From: CAYSSJ01 sp964433675
GTDB lineage: Bacteria > Cloacimonadota > Cloacimonadia > Cloacimonadales > TCS61
Reading direction: 5' to 3'
Length of the DNA: 32,088 nt
Assembly: GCA_964433675.1 (NCBI GenBank)
Contig: CAYSSJ010000023.1
Span: 1-32,088, forward strand
Shown: positions 22,148 to 31,357 of the stretch, piece by piece
How positions within the stretch are numbered: position 1 is the first letter of the stretch
Layout: every line of letters begins with the position of its first letter
The notes under the pieces: generated by a model
Told to the model about the DNA's origin: nothing
The model's database searches: none
Seen by the model: only the letters and a program-made list of their open reading frames with translations
Translations under genes and position numbers: made by a program

Positions 22148-23211
22148 AAATTGGATTGATTGGCTTGGATAAATCAGGCAAAACAACCATATTCAACGCA
22201 CTTACAGGGTTACATGCAGATACGGATCCCTTTGCGCCAAATCAGGAAACGAATCTGGGAACTGTGCAGATAAATGACGAGCGGGTAGATAAACTGGTAG
22301 AAATATATAAACCAAAAAAAACAGTCTATCCCACTATCGAATATCTCGATCTCTGCGGGATAGATAGAGAACATCATGACAAAGATATCTTTCCGCCCGG
22401 CAGTATTGCATTGTTGAAAACTGCTGATGCTCTGGCTATCGTACTCAGAAATTTCGCATCAGATTTCCAAACTGAACCGCTGCAACCGACGAAAGATCTG
22501 GAGACTATAGAAGCAGAGCTGATCTTTTCTGATATGATGTCAACCGAGAAGCGGCTGGATAAGATAGAACTCAGCAAAAAGCGCGGTATAAAAGATACCA
22601 AACTGATGTTAGAAGAAAAAGTGCTGGTTAAATGCAACGATGCTCTACAGGAAGGCAAGAGCTTGCGCTGTTTGGACTTCGACAAGGAAGAAGAGAAACT
22701 ATTAAAAGGGTTTCAGTTTCTGAGCAAAAAACCGGCCATGGTCATCGTAAATTCGGGTGAAGAGAATTATAGTCATGATAAAGCGCTGAGAGATATAGTC
22801 CCGGCTGAATATTCCGCGATAGAATTTGCCGGGAAATTGGAGATGGATCTTGTTGATCTCTCTGATGAGGATAGAGCAGAGTTTTTACGTGAATATGAGA
22901 TTGAGCGTTCAGCACGTCATCGCCTGACAGCTCTATCTTATGATGTTTTGGGGCTTATCAGTTTCTTTACGGTTGGAGAAAAGGAAGTTCATGCGTGGAC
23001 GATAAAACGAGGGATGATTGCACTGGATGCAGCGGAGAAGATCCACACCGATCTCGCCCGCGGTTTCATCCGTGCCGAATGTTTCAAATATGAAGATTTG
23101 GTAAAATACGGCAGCGAGAAAGCATTGCGTGAAAAAGGGCTCATCCGCTTGGAAGGTAAAACTTACCAAGTTCAGGATGGAGATGTGCTGATCATAAGGT
23201 TTAATGTGTGA
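22144..23211 (+). CDS. YchF/Obg-related GTPase with divergent G motifs
   Basis: A 355-residue protein whose C-terminal part (FFTVGEKEVHAWTIKRG, DLARGFIRAE, GLIRLEGKTYQVQDGDVL, and the final RFNV) is the TGS/DUF933 end of YchF and is well conserved. The N-terminal G domain has G1 GLDKSGKT (residues 7-14) in place of the usual GLPNVGKS, and G3 is DLCGID rather than DIAGL; the glycine-rich segment GEGLGN after G3 is missing. NSGEEN near 201-206 stands where YchF has its NxxE ATP-specificity motif. It therefore looks like a YchF paralogue type. YchF proteins bind ribosomes and hydrolyse ATP. It overlaps rluB by 4 bases. Confidence 0.8.
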   Translation: MKIGLIGLDKSGKTTIFNALTGLHADTDPFAPNQETNLGTVQINDERVDKLVEIYKPKKTVYPTIEYLDLCGIDREHHDKDIFPPGSIALLKTADALAIVLRNFASDFQTEPLQPTKDLETIEAELIFSDMMSTEKRLDKIELSKKRGIKDTKLMLEEKVLVKCNDALQEGKSLRCLDFDKEEEKLLKGFQFLSKKPAMVIVNSGEENYSHDKALRDIVPAEYSAIEFAGKLEMDLVDLSDEDRAEFLREYEIERSARHRLTALSYDVLGLISFFTVGEKEVHAWTIKRGMIALDAAEKIHTDLARGFIRAECFKYEDLVKYGSEKALREKGLIRLEGKTYQVQDGDVLIIRFNV

Positions 23212-23222
23212 AAGAAGGGCTC

Positions 23223-25421
23223 ATGAAAAATAAGAAGAAGACATCGACTGTAATAGTGGGATTAGTTATCCTACTCGCTTCGGTTCTGTTATTGATAGCA
23301 GTATTGGACAAATATGATCTGATCATCTACGATTATCTTACTATCCAGAATGCGGAACTTTCATTCTCCCAGATTGTAAGGTTAGACTTTCCCGAGCTTT
23401 ATAATCCGATCGGGATTTTTGGTGCATTATCTGCCTATTGGGCGCATGTAGTCTTCGGCAGATTTCTTAGCATCGCCTGGCTTATTATCCTCGCTTTGAT
23501 CGGGTTTTCGATGGTATTTTTGAAACCGGAGAGAAAATTCACCTTCAAGATCATTAGTTTCGTGGTGTTAGCTTTGTTTCTGAATATGTTCATATTGCTG
23601 ATAGATCCCGAAAGAATACAAGCTCACGGGATAGTGCCGATCTATGTAGTCGTGTTTTTCGAAAGGATCTTTAGCTATACAGGTGCGCTATTGATCTCCA
23701 TTGCTCTGATACTTACCAGTTTGGTGGTGATATTCGAGATATCTACCATCCGCGCCATGTTCAAATTCATGTTCTCACTGTTCAAGTCCGGCAGGAAGCA
23801 TCCGCAAAAAGAGAAGAAAAAGAAACCGGTGAAAAAGACTAAAGAGAAGAAACCGAAGATCAAAGACAATCTGACCAAAAAAGATACAAAAAAGAAACCT
23901 ACGGTTACTCAAAAACAGCCGGTCACTCACACTAACCAAAAAGATGTGGGTGCGAGCGGTTCTGTTGATGTTTACCAAATACCATCTCCGGAAGCCTTTT
24001 TGGACGATAGCCCCGAAAGTACCGCAGATAGAAAAGAGCTGCAGAAACAGACATTGGTTACCAGTGAACTATTGGAGAGCAAGCTATCCGAATTCGACGT
24101 AAAAGCTAAGGTTATCAATGTAAATGTCGGTCCGATAATCACGCAATACGAGCTGGAGCCGGCTGCAGGTGTGAAGGTGAACAAGATAAATTCACTTTCG
24201 GGAGATTTGGCTCTGGCTATCAAAGCACAGAGTATAAGAGTAGCACCGGTAACCGAAAGAGGTGTGGTCAGTATCGAAGTGCCGAACAAGCAGCGTAACA
24301 TCATCTATCTGAAGGACATTCTACTCTCGCAAGAATTTCGTAAATCAAAGAGTAAATTGACTTTTGCACTCGGCAAAGATGTGTCGGGTAATCCGACCGT
24401 AACTGATCTGGCAGCTATGCCACATCTCTTGATAGCAGGTACGACCGGTTCGGGAAAAAGTGTTTGCATAAATGCGTTGATCTGTTCCTATCTTTTCAAT
24501 ACCACACCGGAGGAAGTACGTTTTGTGATGATAGATCCCAAACGGATAGAATTGAGACGTTATGAAGATATTCCGCACCTGATTCAGAAAGTGGTTTCCA
24601 GTCCGGAAGAGGCGATGACAGTGCTGAATTGGTGTGTCACCGAAATGGAAAGACGCTACGAGCTTTTGCAGAGTGTTCATTCCCGTGATCTGGAATCTTA
24701 TAATAAGCAGCTTCGAGACAAAAAAGCGAAGCAAGACGATAGTGATGAAAAACCACTGCCTTTTATCGTTGTATTGATAGACGAACTTGCCGATCTGATG
24801 TTGATGTCTTCCGGTAAAGATCTGGAGCGAAATCTTACCAGGTTGGCACAAAAAGCGCGCGCTATCGGTATCCATCTGGTGTTGGCTACGCAGAAACCTA
24901 CAGCCCAAGTTCTGACAGGTCTTATCAAAGTGAATTTCCCCACCAAAGTTGCCTTCCAAGTTTCCAACAAAATAGATTCACGAGTTATTTTGGATATGAA
25001 CGGAGCAGAGACGTTGCTCGGAAGAGGAGATATGCTCTTTCTACCAGCGGATAAGGGATATCCTATCCGCATGCATGGTGCTTATGTTTCCGAACATGAG
25101 GTGAAAAAACTGATCGAATACCTGAAAACGCAGCCTAAGCCGGAAGAGGAGATCACTTTTGAACCGGAAGAGAAAAAAGGGGGGATGAATATCAATAATT
25201 ATGATGATGAGTTGCTTCCCGAAGCAGCTGCTGTGATCGTGAGATCGGAAACTGCCTCGGTATCTATGTTGCAGAGGCATTTCAAGATCGGTTACGCCCG
25301 CGCCGGCAGATTGATAGATTTGTTGGAGCAGTATGGCATTGTCGGTAAATATAGTGGCAGTAAACCGCGTGAAGTCTTGGTAACTCAAGATGAGCTTAGA
25401 GATATGGGAATAGACGTATGA
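23223..25421 (+). CDS. ftsK: DNA translocase FtsK/SpoIIIE
   Basis: A 732-residue protein with four N-terminal transmembrane helices (within about 8-175), a Lys/Pro-rich linker of about 60 residues (around 190-240), and a RecA-like motor. Walker A is IAGTTGSGKSV, Walker B VVLIDELADLMLM, and the LARAIGIHLVLATQ-type segment is present as RAIGIHLVLATQKP. The C-terminal gamma wHTH, which reads KOPS or SRS, is seen in SVSMLQRHFKIGYARAGRLI. The linker is short, as in SpoIIIE-type proteins. The GTG at 23208 is open, but GAAGGG directly before ATG 23223 favours the latter. It segregates chromosome termini at the septum. The end overlaps lolA by 4 bases, matching the frequent ftsK-lolA neighbourhood in diderms. 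Confidence 0.94.
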   Translation: MKNKKKTSTVIVGLVILLASVLLLIAVLDKYDLIIYDYLTIQNAELSFSQIVRLDFPELYNPIGIFGALSAYWAHVVFGRFLSIAWLIILALIGFSMVFLKPERKFTFKIISFVVLALFLNMFILLIDPERIQAHGIVPIYVVVFFERIFSYTGALLISIALILTSLVVIFEISTIRAMFKFMFSLFKSGRKHPQKEKKKKPVKKTKEKKPKIKDNLTKKDTKKKPTVTQKQPVTHTNQKDVGASGSVDVYQIPSPEAFLDDSPESTADRKELQKQTLVTSELLESKLSEFDVKAKVINVNVGPIITQYELEPAAGVKVNKINSLSGDLALAIKAQSIRVAPVTERGVVSIEVPNKQRNIIYLKDILLSQEFRKSKSKLTFALGKDVSGNPTVTDLAAMPHLLIAGTTGSGKSVCINALICSYLFNTTPEEVRFVMIDPKRIELRRYEDIPHLIQKVVSSPEEAMTVLNWCVTEMERRYELLQSVHSRDLESYNKQLRDKKAKQDDSDEKPLPFIVVLIDELADLMLMSSGKDLERNLTRLAQKARAIGIHLVLATQKPTAQVLTGLIKVNFPTKVAFQVSNKIDSRVILDMNGAETLLGRGDMLFLPADKGYPIRMHGAYVSEHEVKKLIEYLKTQPKPEEEITFEPEEKKGGMNINNYDDELLPEAAAVIVRSETASVSMLQRHFKIGYARAGRLIDLLEQYGIVGKYSGSKPREVLVTQDELRDMGIDV

Positions 25422-26041
25422 TAAAAGCCTTTATGATTGTGGTGCTTGTCGGTTCGATAGTTTTCTTGGCTGCGGATGAGATAGATGAGATTTACGATTC
25501 TGTGATGGATTTCTACGCTGAGATCATTTCTTTTCAAGGTGATTTCGAACAGATAAACTTTTGGCAGACTATAGATAGAACCGTGATTTCCAAAGGCAAA
25601 ATATTTTACGATAGCCATAGGTTCCTTTTGCAATATTCCGAGCCGGAGGGACAGAAGCTTCTAATAGACAAAGATGTCATGTATCTTATTGATGTTTCTT
25701 CCAAGCAGGTTATGATAACCGATGAATTCGATTTTGAACTGCGACCGGAGAAGATAATCAAAAACTATTGGCAGGAATCGGAGAAAGAGATTTTTCCGGT
25801 TGAAGAGGGCAGAGGTTTGAGACTGATAACAGATGAACAGACAATAGAAGTAGAGATGAGAAACGGAGAGATCGAACAGATAGAGATCTATGAAACAGAT
25901 GGTAACAAAGTGACATACAGACTCTCGGGAGAAAGCTATAACATAGACTTGGAAGATAAAGTCTTTGAGATCAGCATCCCTCGTGATTATGCTGTGATAG
26001 ATCTCAGAAAAGAAGATAATAAAAATGGAGGTCAAAGATGA
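25418..26041 (+). CDS. lolA: Outer-membrane lipoprotein carrier protein LolA
   Basis: A 207-residue protein with an N-terminal signal peptide (about residues 1-19) and a mature LolA/LolB fold, seen as ISFQGDFEQINFW, ISKGKIFYDSHRFLLQYSEP and KLLIDKDVMYLIDVSSKQV, the usual order of strands in LolA. It would shuttle lipoproteins from LolCDE to the outer membrane. The ftsK-lolA order supports the call. It overlaps ftsK by 4 bases and manC by 4 bases. Confidence 0.82.
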   Translation: MIKAFMIVVLVGSIVFLAADEIDEIYDSVMDFYAEIISFQGDFEQINFWQTIDRTVISKGKIFYDSHRFLLQYSEPEGQKLLIDKDVMYLIDVSSKQVMITDEFDFELRPEKIIKNYWQESEKEIFPVEEGRGLRLITDEQTIEVEMRNGEIEQIEIYETDGNKVTYRLSGESYNIDLEDKVFEISIPRDYAVIDLRKEDNKNGGQR

Positions 26042-27093
26042 TCGCTCTGATAATGGCAGGTGGTAGTGGCACTCGATTCTGGCCACTGAGTAGAAAAGAG
26101 AAACCGAAACAATTTCTAAAGCTGATATCTCCCCAAACGATGCTGCAGCTTACTATCGAGCGCTTGAACGGCAAAGTCGATTTGAAAGATATCTACATAG
26201 TTACAGCAGCAGAGCAAGCCGCTCTGATAAGGGAATATCACCCGGAATTGCCGGAAGAGAATGTCATCATCGAACCTTTCGGTATGAACACAGCTCCCTG
26301 TATAGCGCTTAGTATTCTGTATATCAAAGAGAGGGTAGAAGAAGACGAGACGATTGTGGTATTACCGGCAGACCATCTTATCAAAGATACACCCAGTTTT
26401 TTGCAAAGCTTGGATATCGGACAGAAAGCAGCTAAACAAGGTTATGTGGTGACTTTCGGTATCAAGCCGACTTATCCGGCTACAGGGTATGGTTATATCA
26501 AAAAAGGAGAAAAAATAGAGAGCGATATATTTGAAGTTGAGAAATTTGTGGAGAAACCCAATCTGGGAATAGCCCAAAAATATATAGATAGTGGAAAATT
26601 CTACTGGAATAGCGGTATGTTCGTCTGGAATATCAGCACTATCTGGAAAGCATTCGAGCGCCATGTTCCGGAGATCGTCTATCTGCTCAGCGAGATTAGA
26701 GCTTTGTGGCAGCAGGAAGGTTATTATACTCAGATAGATCATTTTTACAAAGATATGCCCAGATTGCCGGTCGATATTGCAATCATGGAAAAAGCGGGAA
26801 ACAGAGCAATGATCCCGGTAGATTATGGTTGGAGTGATGTGGGCAACTGGCGTTCACTTTATGATACTTCCCCAAAAGATAAAGATGGCAATGTGCTCAA
26901 TTGCAAGCATAAGGCATTAAATAGCCAAGATAATCTGGTATTCTCGGATAAATTCGTCGCTCTGCTCGGTGTGAAAGATCTGGTACTTATCGACACGGAA
27001 GATGCGATCTTGCTCGCTAGCAAAGAGGAAGCGGAGAATGTAAAGCAGATCGTGGAATTTTTGAAAAGCAGAGGCAGAGAAGATCTGCTATGA
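26038..27093 (+). CDS. manC: Mannose-1-phosphate guanylyltransferase
   Basis: A 351-residue GT-A type nucleotidyltransferase. The signature GGSGTRFWPLSRKEKPKQF is at residues 8-26. VEKFVEKPNLGIAQKYI, YWNSGMFVWN and GWSDVGNW are the substrate-side motifs. It forms GDP-mannose from GTP and mannose-1-phosphate. It has only the pyrophosphorylase domain, with no C-terminal phosphomannose isomerase part. It is last in the lptE operon and ends 32 bases before the convergent ruvB end; I see no clear terminator hairpin in that gap. Confidence 0.92.
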   Translation: MIALIMAGGSGTRFWPLSRKEKPKQFLKLISPQTMLQLTIERLNGKVDLKDIYIVTAAEQAALIREYHPELPEENVIIEPFGMNTAPCIALSILYIKERVEEDETIVVLPADHLIKDTPSFLQSLDIGQKAAKQGYVVTFGIKPTYPATGYGYIKKGEKIESDIFEVEKFVEKPNLGIAQKYIDSGKFYWNSGMFVWNISTIWKAFERHVPEIVYLLSEIRALWQQEGYYTQIDHFYKDMPRLPVDIAIMEKAGNRAMIPVDYGWSDVGNWRSLYDTSPKDKDGNVLNCKHKALNSQDNLVFSDKFVALLGVKDLVLIDTEDAILLASKEEAENVKQIVEFLKSRGREDLL

Positions 27094-27125
27094 TTATGTA
27101 AACTTTGAGATCGGGAAGAGAAGAT

Positions 27126-28145
27126 TTATTCGAATAGGTCGGTTTGCATTGCTTCCGGGTTCATTCCGAAATGCTTGTACGACTTCAGAGTTGCTTTCCG
27201 CCCTTGCGCAGTCCTATCCATAAAACCTTGTTGGATCAGATAAGGCTCATAGATCTCTTCCAATGTACCCGGATCTTCTCCTACAGCTATAGCCAGCGTT
27301 TTCAGACCTACAGGTCCACCTTGATAATTATCGATTATCGTTATCAGAATACGCTTGTCCATATCATCCAAGCCGGCAAAATCGACATTGAGAAGCTCGA
27401 GTGCTCTCAGAGCCATCTCTTTGGTGATGGTACCGTCTCCCTTGATCTGAGCATAGTCGCGCACACGTCTGAGCAGCCGGTTTGCTACTCTGGGAGTACC
27501 GCGGCTTCTGCGAGCTATTTCCTTGACGGCATCAGCGTCAATTTGCAACTCCAATAGTTTTGCCGAACGGCAGATGATCTTTTTGATGCTTTCCACATCA
27601 TAATAATCGAGCCGGAGAGCCAGCCCAAATCTCGCCCGCAAAGGTGCGGTAAGTAAACCGGCACGGGTAGTGGCTCCTATCAGCGTAAACGGTTCGATAT
27701 CTATTTTGATAGAGCGAGCACGAGGACCACTGTCTATGATGATCTCCATAGCAAAATCTTCCATCGCCGGATACATATATTCTTCCACTACATGGTTCAA
27801 TCTGTGGATCTCATCTATGAAAAAGACATCGCTTCTTTGAAGATTGGTAAGGATGCCGGCAAGATCGGGTGCTTTTTCCATTACGGGACCGGAACTGAGC
27901 TTGACATCCACATTCATCTCGTTGGCAATGATATGCGCCAGCGTGGTTTTACCCAAACCGGGAGGACCATAGAATAGAATATGATCGAGCGGTTCTTTTC
28001 TTTGTTTGGCAGCCTCGATTGTAATCGACAAGATCTCCTTCAATCTGGCTTGACCGATAAAGTCTTCAAGAGTCTTGGGGCGAAGACTACGATCGAATTC
28101 GAGTTCGTCGTCCTTCTGCCCGGGTGTTATTATTCTTTCTATCAT
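27126..28145 (-). CDS. ruvB: Holliday junction branch-migration helicase RuvB
   Basis: A 339-residue AAA+ motor. LRPKTLEDFIGQ at 21-32, Walker A GPPGLGKTT at 60-68, Walker B FFIDEIHRL, sensor I GATTRAG and the arginine-finger region LRARFG are all present, with the C-terminal wHTH (PGTLEEIYEPYLIQQGF). It drives branch migration with RuvA, which is not in this window, nor is RuvC. It is last in the minus-strand operon, 2 bases after the macrodomain gene stop. Confidence 0.96.
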   Translation of the reverse strand: MIERIITPGQKDDELEFDRSLRPKTLEDFIGQARLKEILSITIEAAKQRKEPLDHILFYGPPGLGKTTLAHIIANEMNVDVKLSSGPVMEKAPDLAGILTNLQRSDVFFIDEIHRLNHVVEEYMYPAMEDFAMEIIIDSGPRARSIKIDIEPFTLIGATTRAGLLTAPLRARFGLALRLDYYDVESIKKIICRSAKLLELQIDADAVKEIARRSRGTPRVANRLLRRVRDYAQIKGDGTITKEMALRALELLNVDFAGLDDMDKRILITIIDNYQGGPVGLKTLAIAVGEDPGTLEEIYEPYLIQQGFMDRTAQGRKATLKSYKHFGMNPEAMQTDLFE

Positions 28146-28147
28146 TT

Positions 28148-28663
28148 TTACCTCACTTGTTCTTTCACTTCTTTGTCGTAGAGCTGAAAAATGTTATCAT
28201 TGAAACAGACGAAATAAACGGTTTGAAGTTGCGGCATGTCACCGATCTGTTCTCTGACTTCCGCAACGGCTGTTTTGACGGCTTTCTCCGGTGGGTAGCC
28301 ATAGACGCCACAACTGATAGCCGGAAAAGCTATGCTACGAATATGGTGCTTCTGTGCCAAAGCAAGACTGTTCTGATAACAGCTTCTCAATAATTTTTCT
28401 TCACCTTTGTCGCCACCCTGCCAAACAGGACCGACAGTATGGATCACCCATTTGCAGGGGAGATTGAAGCCGGGAGTGATCTTGGCAGCGCCGGTCTTAC
28501 ATCCGTTTAGTTTTCTGCAAGCTTCCAATAGTTGCTCACCGGCAGCTTTGTGAATAGCGCCATCCACACCGCCGCCACCGAGAAGTGAATTATTGGCAGC
28601 ATTCACTATCGCATCAACTTCGATTTTGGTGATATCAGCTTTGATAACTACGAGCTCTGCCAT
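28148..28663 (-). CDS. Macrodomain protein (ADP-ribose / O-acetyl-ADP-ribose deacetylase-like)
   Basis: A 171-residue single macrodomain. It shows IVNAANNSLLGGGGVDGAI near 19-37 (the Asn and the Gly-rich ADP-ribose loop), CKTGAAKITPGFNLP and IAFPAISCGVYGYP in the distal loop, all as in YmdB/MacroD-type hydrolases. These remove O-acetyl-ADP-ribose or mono-ADP-ribose from proteins. The start at 28663 is supported by AGGAG six bases upstream; the ATG overlaps the TGA of the hydrolase gene. It lies between an alpha/beta hydrolase and ruvB without an evident functional link. Confidence 0.9.
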   Translation of the reverse strand: MAELVVIKADITKIEVDAIVNAANNSLLGGGGVDGAIHKAAGEQLLEACRKLNGCKTGAAKITPGFNLPCKWVIHTVGPVWQGGDKGEEKLLRSCYQNSLALAQKHHIRSIAFPAISCGVYGYPPEKAVKTAVAEVREQIGDMPQLQTVYFVCFNDNIFQLYDKEVKEQVR

Positions 28664-29418
28664 CAATTCTCCTGCTTGCTGATGCGTTTGATAAACTCGA
28701 TACTTTTTTTGATAATCTTCTCGGCATCATTATCCAGAGTGGCAACATGGTAAGAATCTTTCAGCATGATCAATTGCTTGTCGGTTGACCTGATTTTTTT
28801 CAGGGTATAAGTGGCACTTGCCATCGGCACCACATGATCTTCTACGGATTTGAATATCAGAGCCGGTTGGTGGATGCGGTGCAATTTTTTTCTGGTGATA
28901 CGCATCAGTTTGACAAGTTGATATAGACCTTTCAGCGGGGTGCGGTCGTATGCTATCTCTTTGTTCAATGGTTTTTTGATATCGGAAGCAATTCCGGGTA
29001 TGGATGGGATGATAAAGCGAAGGATGGGGAGGAAGAACAAGCCCGGTTTCTTGAGAATACAGACATTGTTAATCAGGATTAGCCCGGAAATTGCCGGATA
29101 TTTTTGGGCAAGATAAAGGGAGAGAGTTCCACCCAGAGATAAACCGCAGACAAACACGCGATCTGCTCTTTCAGCGAGTTTGAAATAAGCAGCTCTCACT
29201 TGTTCAATCCATTGTCGGTAGGTAATTTTGTTTAGATCCTGCCAATCGGAGCCATGACCATGCAGGGTGGGAACTTCCACATGGTAATCTTCTTTTGCAA
29301 AAGCTTCTGCCAGGGGCATCACACTCGAGGTTGTGGACGTAAATCCGTGGATCACTACTACGCCGATATCTTTGTTACCTTCATGTGAGAAAGGTTTATG
29401 ATGCTCTTTCAAACTCAT
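28663..29418 (-). CDS. Alpha/beta hydrolase (Est30 / monoacylglycerol lipase-like)
   Basis: A 251-residue alpha/beta hydrolase. The oxyanion motif VIHGFTS is near 22-28, the nucleophile Ser94 sits in GLSLGG, the acid is likely the Asp of SVEDHVVP, and the base the His of DSYHVATLD. PTLHGHGSDWQDL resembles carboxylesterase Est30 and bacterial monoacylglycerol lipase. No signal peptide, so cytoplasmic. Its place directly after glpK, with a 4-base overlap, suggests that it frees glycerol from acylglycerols for phosphorylation by GlpK; that is inference. Confidence 0.82.
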   Translation of the reverse strand: MSLKEHHKPFSHEGNKDIGVVVIHGFTSTTSSVMPLAEAFAKEDYHVEVPTLHGHGSDWQDLNKITYRQWIEQVRAAYFKLAERADRVFVCGLSLGGTLSLYLAQKYPAISGLILINNVCILKKPGLFFLPILRFIIPSIPGIASDIKKPLNKEIAYDRTPLKGLYQLVKLMRITRKKLHRIHQPALIFKSVEDHVVPMASATYTLKKIRSTDKQLIMLKDSYHVATLDNDAEKIIKKSIEFIKRISKQEN

Positions 29419-30926
29419 CTATCCCTCCAATCTAATGATCTTTTTACGGCTCTCTGCCAATTTGAATACAGTTTTTTCCGCTCGCTATCATCAATATTGG
29501 GAAGCCAACGATTTTCTTCTATCCAGTTTTTGCGCAAAGCTTCTTTCGAATCCCAAAATCCAACTGCCAATCCGGCAGCGTAAGCAGCGCCGAGAGCGGT
29601 AGTTTCACTCACATTCGGTTTGATTACCGGAACAGCGAGCAGGTCGGACTGGAACTGCATAAGCAGATGGTTCACCGTCATCCCACCATCTACTTTGAGT
29701 GTCGGTATCGAGATGTCGGTATCTTTTTGCATAGCTTCAAACACATCCTTGGTCTGGAATGCGGTAGCTTCCAAAATAGCCCGGGCTATATGACTTTTGT
29801 TATTGTAATGAGTTAATCCTATGATCAAACCACGTGCCTGAGCATTCCAATAGGGAGCAAACAGCCCCGAAAATGCCGGTACGAAATAGAGCCCCCCATT
29901 ATCATCTACTTCACTTGCCAAAGTCTCGATCTCGCCGGAGGTAGATATCAAGCCAAAATTGTCTCTAAACCATTGTACCAGCGAACCTGCCATAGCGATG
30001 GAACCTTCTAGTGCATAAACCGCTTTCTCTTTGCCGAGTTTGTAGCCTGCTGTAGTGATCAGACCAGATTTGGAAGACACCGGTTTTTCGCCGGTATTCA
30101 TAAGCAAGAAGCAGCCGGTTCCATAGGTGTTTTTCGCCTCACCCACAGAGAAACAGGTTTGACCAAACAGAGCTGCCTGCTGATCTCCCAAAATTCCTGC
30201 TATCGGGATCTCAGTAGAAAAGATGCCGGCTTTTGTAGTGCGGGCATACTCTTCGCTGCAAGAGCGGATTTGCGGCAGCATCTCACTTGGGATCTGCATG
30301 ATCTTCAGAAGCTCATCGTCCCAAGCTAAACTTTTCAGATCCATCAGCATAGTTCTGCTGGCGTTGGTAATATCGGTGTAGTGAACTCCGCCACTTGCTC
30401 CTCCGGAGAGCTGCCAGAGTAGCCAAGTATCTATCGTTCCGCAGATAGCCCGCCCATTTTGAGCAGCTTTGCGAATCTGAGGATTACTCTGAAGCAGCCA
30501 GGTCAGTTTGGGACCGGAGAAATATGTCGCTGGTGGGAGGCCGGTTTTATCGCGAAAATACTCATCACCATATTTGTCACTGAGCTTCTGGCAGAGTTCG
30601 TCTGTACGGGTATCCTGCCATACTATAGCACGATGATAGGGCTTGCCGGTTTGCGGATCCCATACTACCAGAGTTTCGCGCTGATTGGTGATCCCGAGCG
30701 CTGCCAGTTCATCGCCGGATATACCGGAATCGGATAGTGTTTGTTTTATCACCGAGCGGGTAGCTTCCCAAATTTCCTCTGCATCATGCTCCACCCAACC
30801 GGCATGGGGATAATACTGCTTATGTTCAAGATTTTGAGATGCTATAATCTGCGATCGATGGTCGAAAACGATAAATCTGGTGCTGGTAGTACCCTGATCT
30901 AGAGCGCCGATATATTTTTTATTCAT
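29415..30926 (-). CDS. glpK: Glycerol kinase
   Basis: A 503-residue FGGY kinase. The N-terminal ALDQGTTSTRFIVFD, the substrate motif HYTDITNASRTMLMDL, the GDQQAALFGQ phosphate motif and the FGGY signature KVDGGMTVNHLLMQFQSDLL place it clearly in the GlpK group; length equals the E. coli enzyme. It makes sn-glycerol-3-phosphate from glycerol and ATP. No glpF or glpD is in the window. It overlaps the upstream DUF2007 gene by 8 bases. Confidence 0.95.
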   Translation of the reverse strand: MNKKYIGALDQGTTSTRFIVFDHRSQIIASQNLEHKQYYPHAGWVEHDAEEIWEATRSVIKQTLSDSGISGDELAALGITNQRETLVVWDPQTGKPYHRAIVWQDTRTDELCQKLSDKYGDEYFRDKTGLPPATYFSGPKLTWLLQSNPQIRKAAQNGRAICGTIDTWLLWQLSGGASGGVHYTDITNASRTMLMDLKSLAWDDELLKIMQIPSEMLPQIRSCSEEYARTTKAGIFSTEIPIAGILGDQQAALFGQTCFSVGEAKNTYGTGCFLLMNTGEKPVSSKSGLITTAGYKLGKEKAVYALEGSIAMAGSLVQWFRDNFGLISTSGEIETLASEVDDNGGLYFVPAFSGLFAPYWNAQARGLIIGLTHYNNKSHIARAILEATAFQTKDVFEAMQKDTDISIPTLKVDGGMTVNHLLMQFQSDLLAVPVIKPNVSETTALGAAYAAGLAVGFWDSKEALRKNWIEENRWLPNIDDSERKKLYSNWQRAVKRSLDWRDR

Positions 30927-31152
30927 TGTCCAGATGTTGGATATCGTTGTAGATTTCCATGATCTCTTCTTTGAAACTCTCCGGCGCTAATATCACTCCC
31001 CAACCTTTCTGAAACTGATAGATACCATCGTAGGCTGAATCGTGGTAGGAGCGGACCATATGAGGAATGTTTCTCTCTTCCAGACTGTTTTTCATCAACT
31101 GTGCCTCTACTTCGTTATCCAATTTGAGAATCTTAACAAAATCTTTTTTCAT
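30919..31152 (-). CDS. DUF2007-like small protein
   Basis: A 77-residue protein with the pattern of DUF2007 (putative signal-transducing protein): VKILKLDNEVEAQLMKNSLE followed by NIPHMVRSY and GVILAPESFKEEIMEIYND, an alpha/beta fold in which a ligand could be bound between strand and helix. Function unknown. GAGGTG upstream of the start supports it as the first gene of the minus-strand operon with glpK. Confidence 0.72.
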   Translation of the reverse strand: MKKDFVKILKLDNEVEAQLMKNSLEERNIPHMVRSYHDSAYDGIYQFQKGWGVILAPESFKEEIMEIYNDIQHLDNE

Positions 31153-31212
31153 CTTTCACCTCTCAATATCAAGCTATCGCTTTAGGATACTTATTTTCTG
31201 AGGATAGAAAAA

Positions 31213-31218
31213 TGTCAA
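31213..31218 (-). promoter_or_regulatory. Candidate -35 box (TTGACA) before the glpK operon
   Basis: TGTCAA on the plus strand reads TTGACA on the minus strand, 60 bases before the DUF2007 start. An AT-rich ATAAGT follows 18 bases downstream, a poor -10. Fifth leader in the window with this exact hexamer. Confidence 0.35.
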
Positions 31219-31357
31219 TAATAGTTTTTCGCTCGGCAGGGGGGAGAGTAGTGAGAGGGGGAGAATGCAGAATACGGGAGACAGAATACAGGGAAAAAGT
31301 AACCACAGAGAACACAGAGATCACAGAGTGATAGAAGAATTAGACTCAGAGATTTAG

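Noticed and set aside
27094..27125. Possible terminator between convergent manC and ruvB
   Set aside because: No stem of useful length with a T-run is visible in the 32-base gap.
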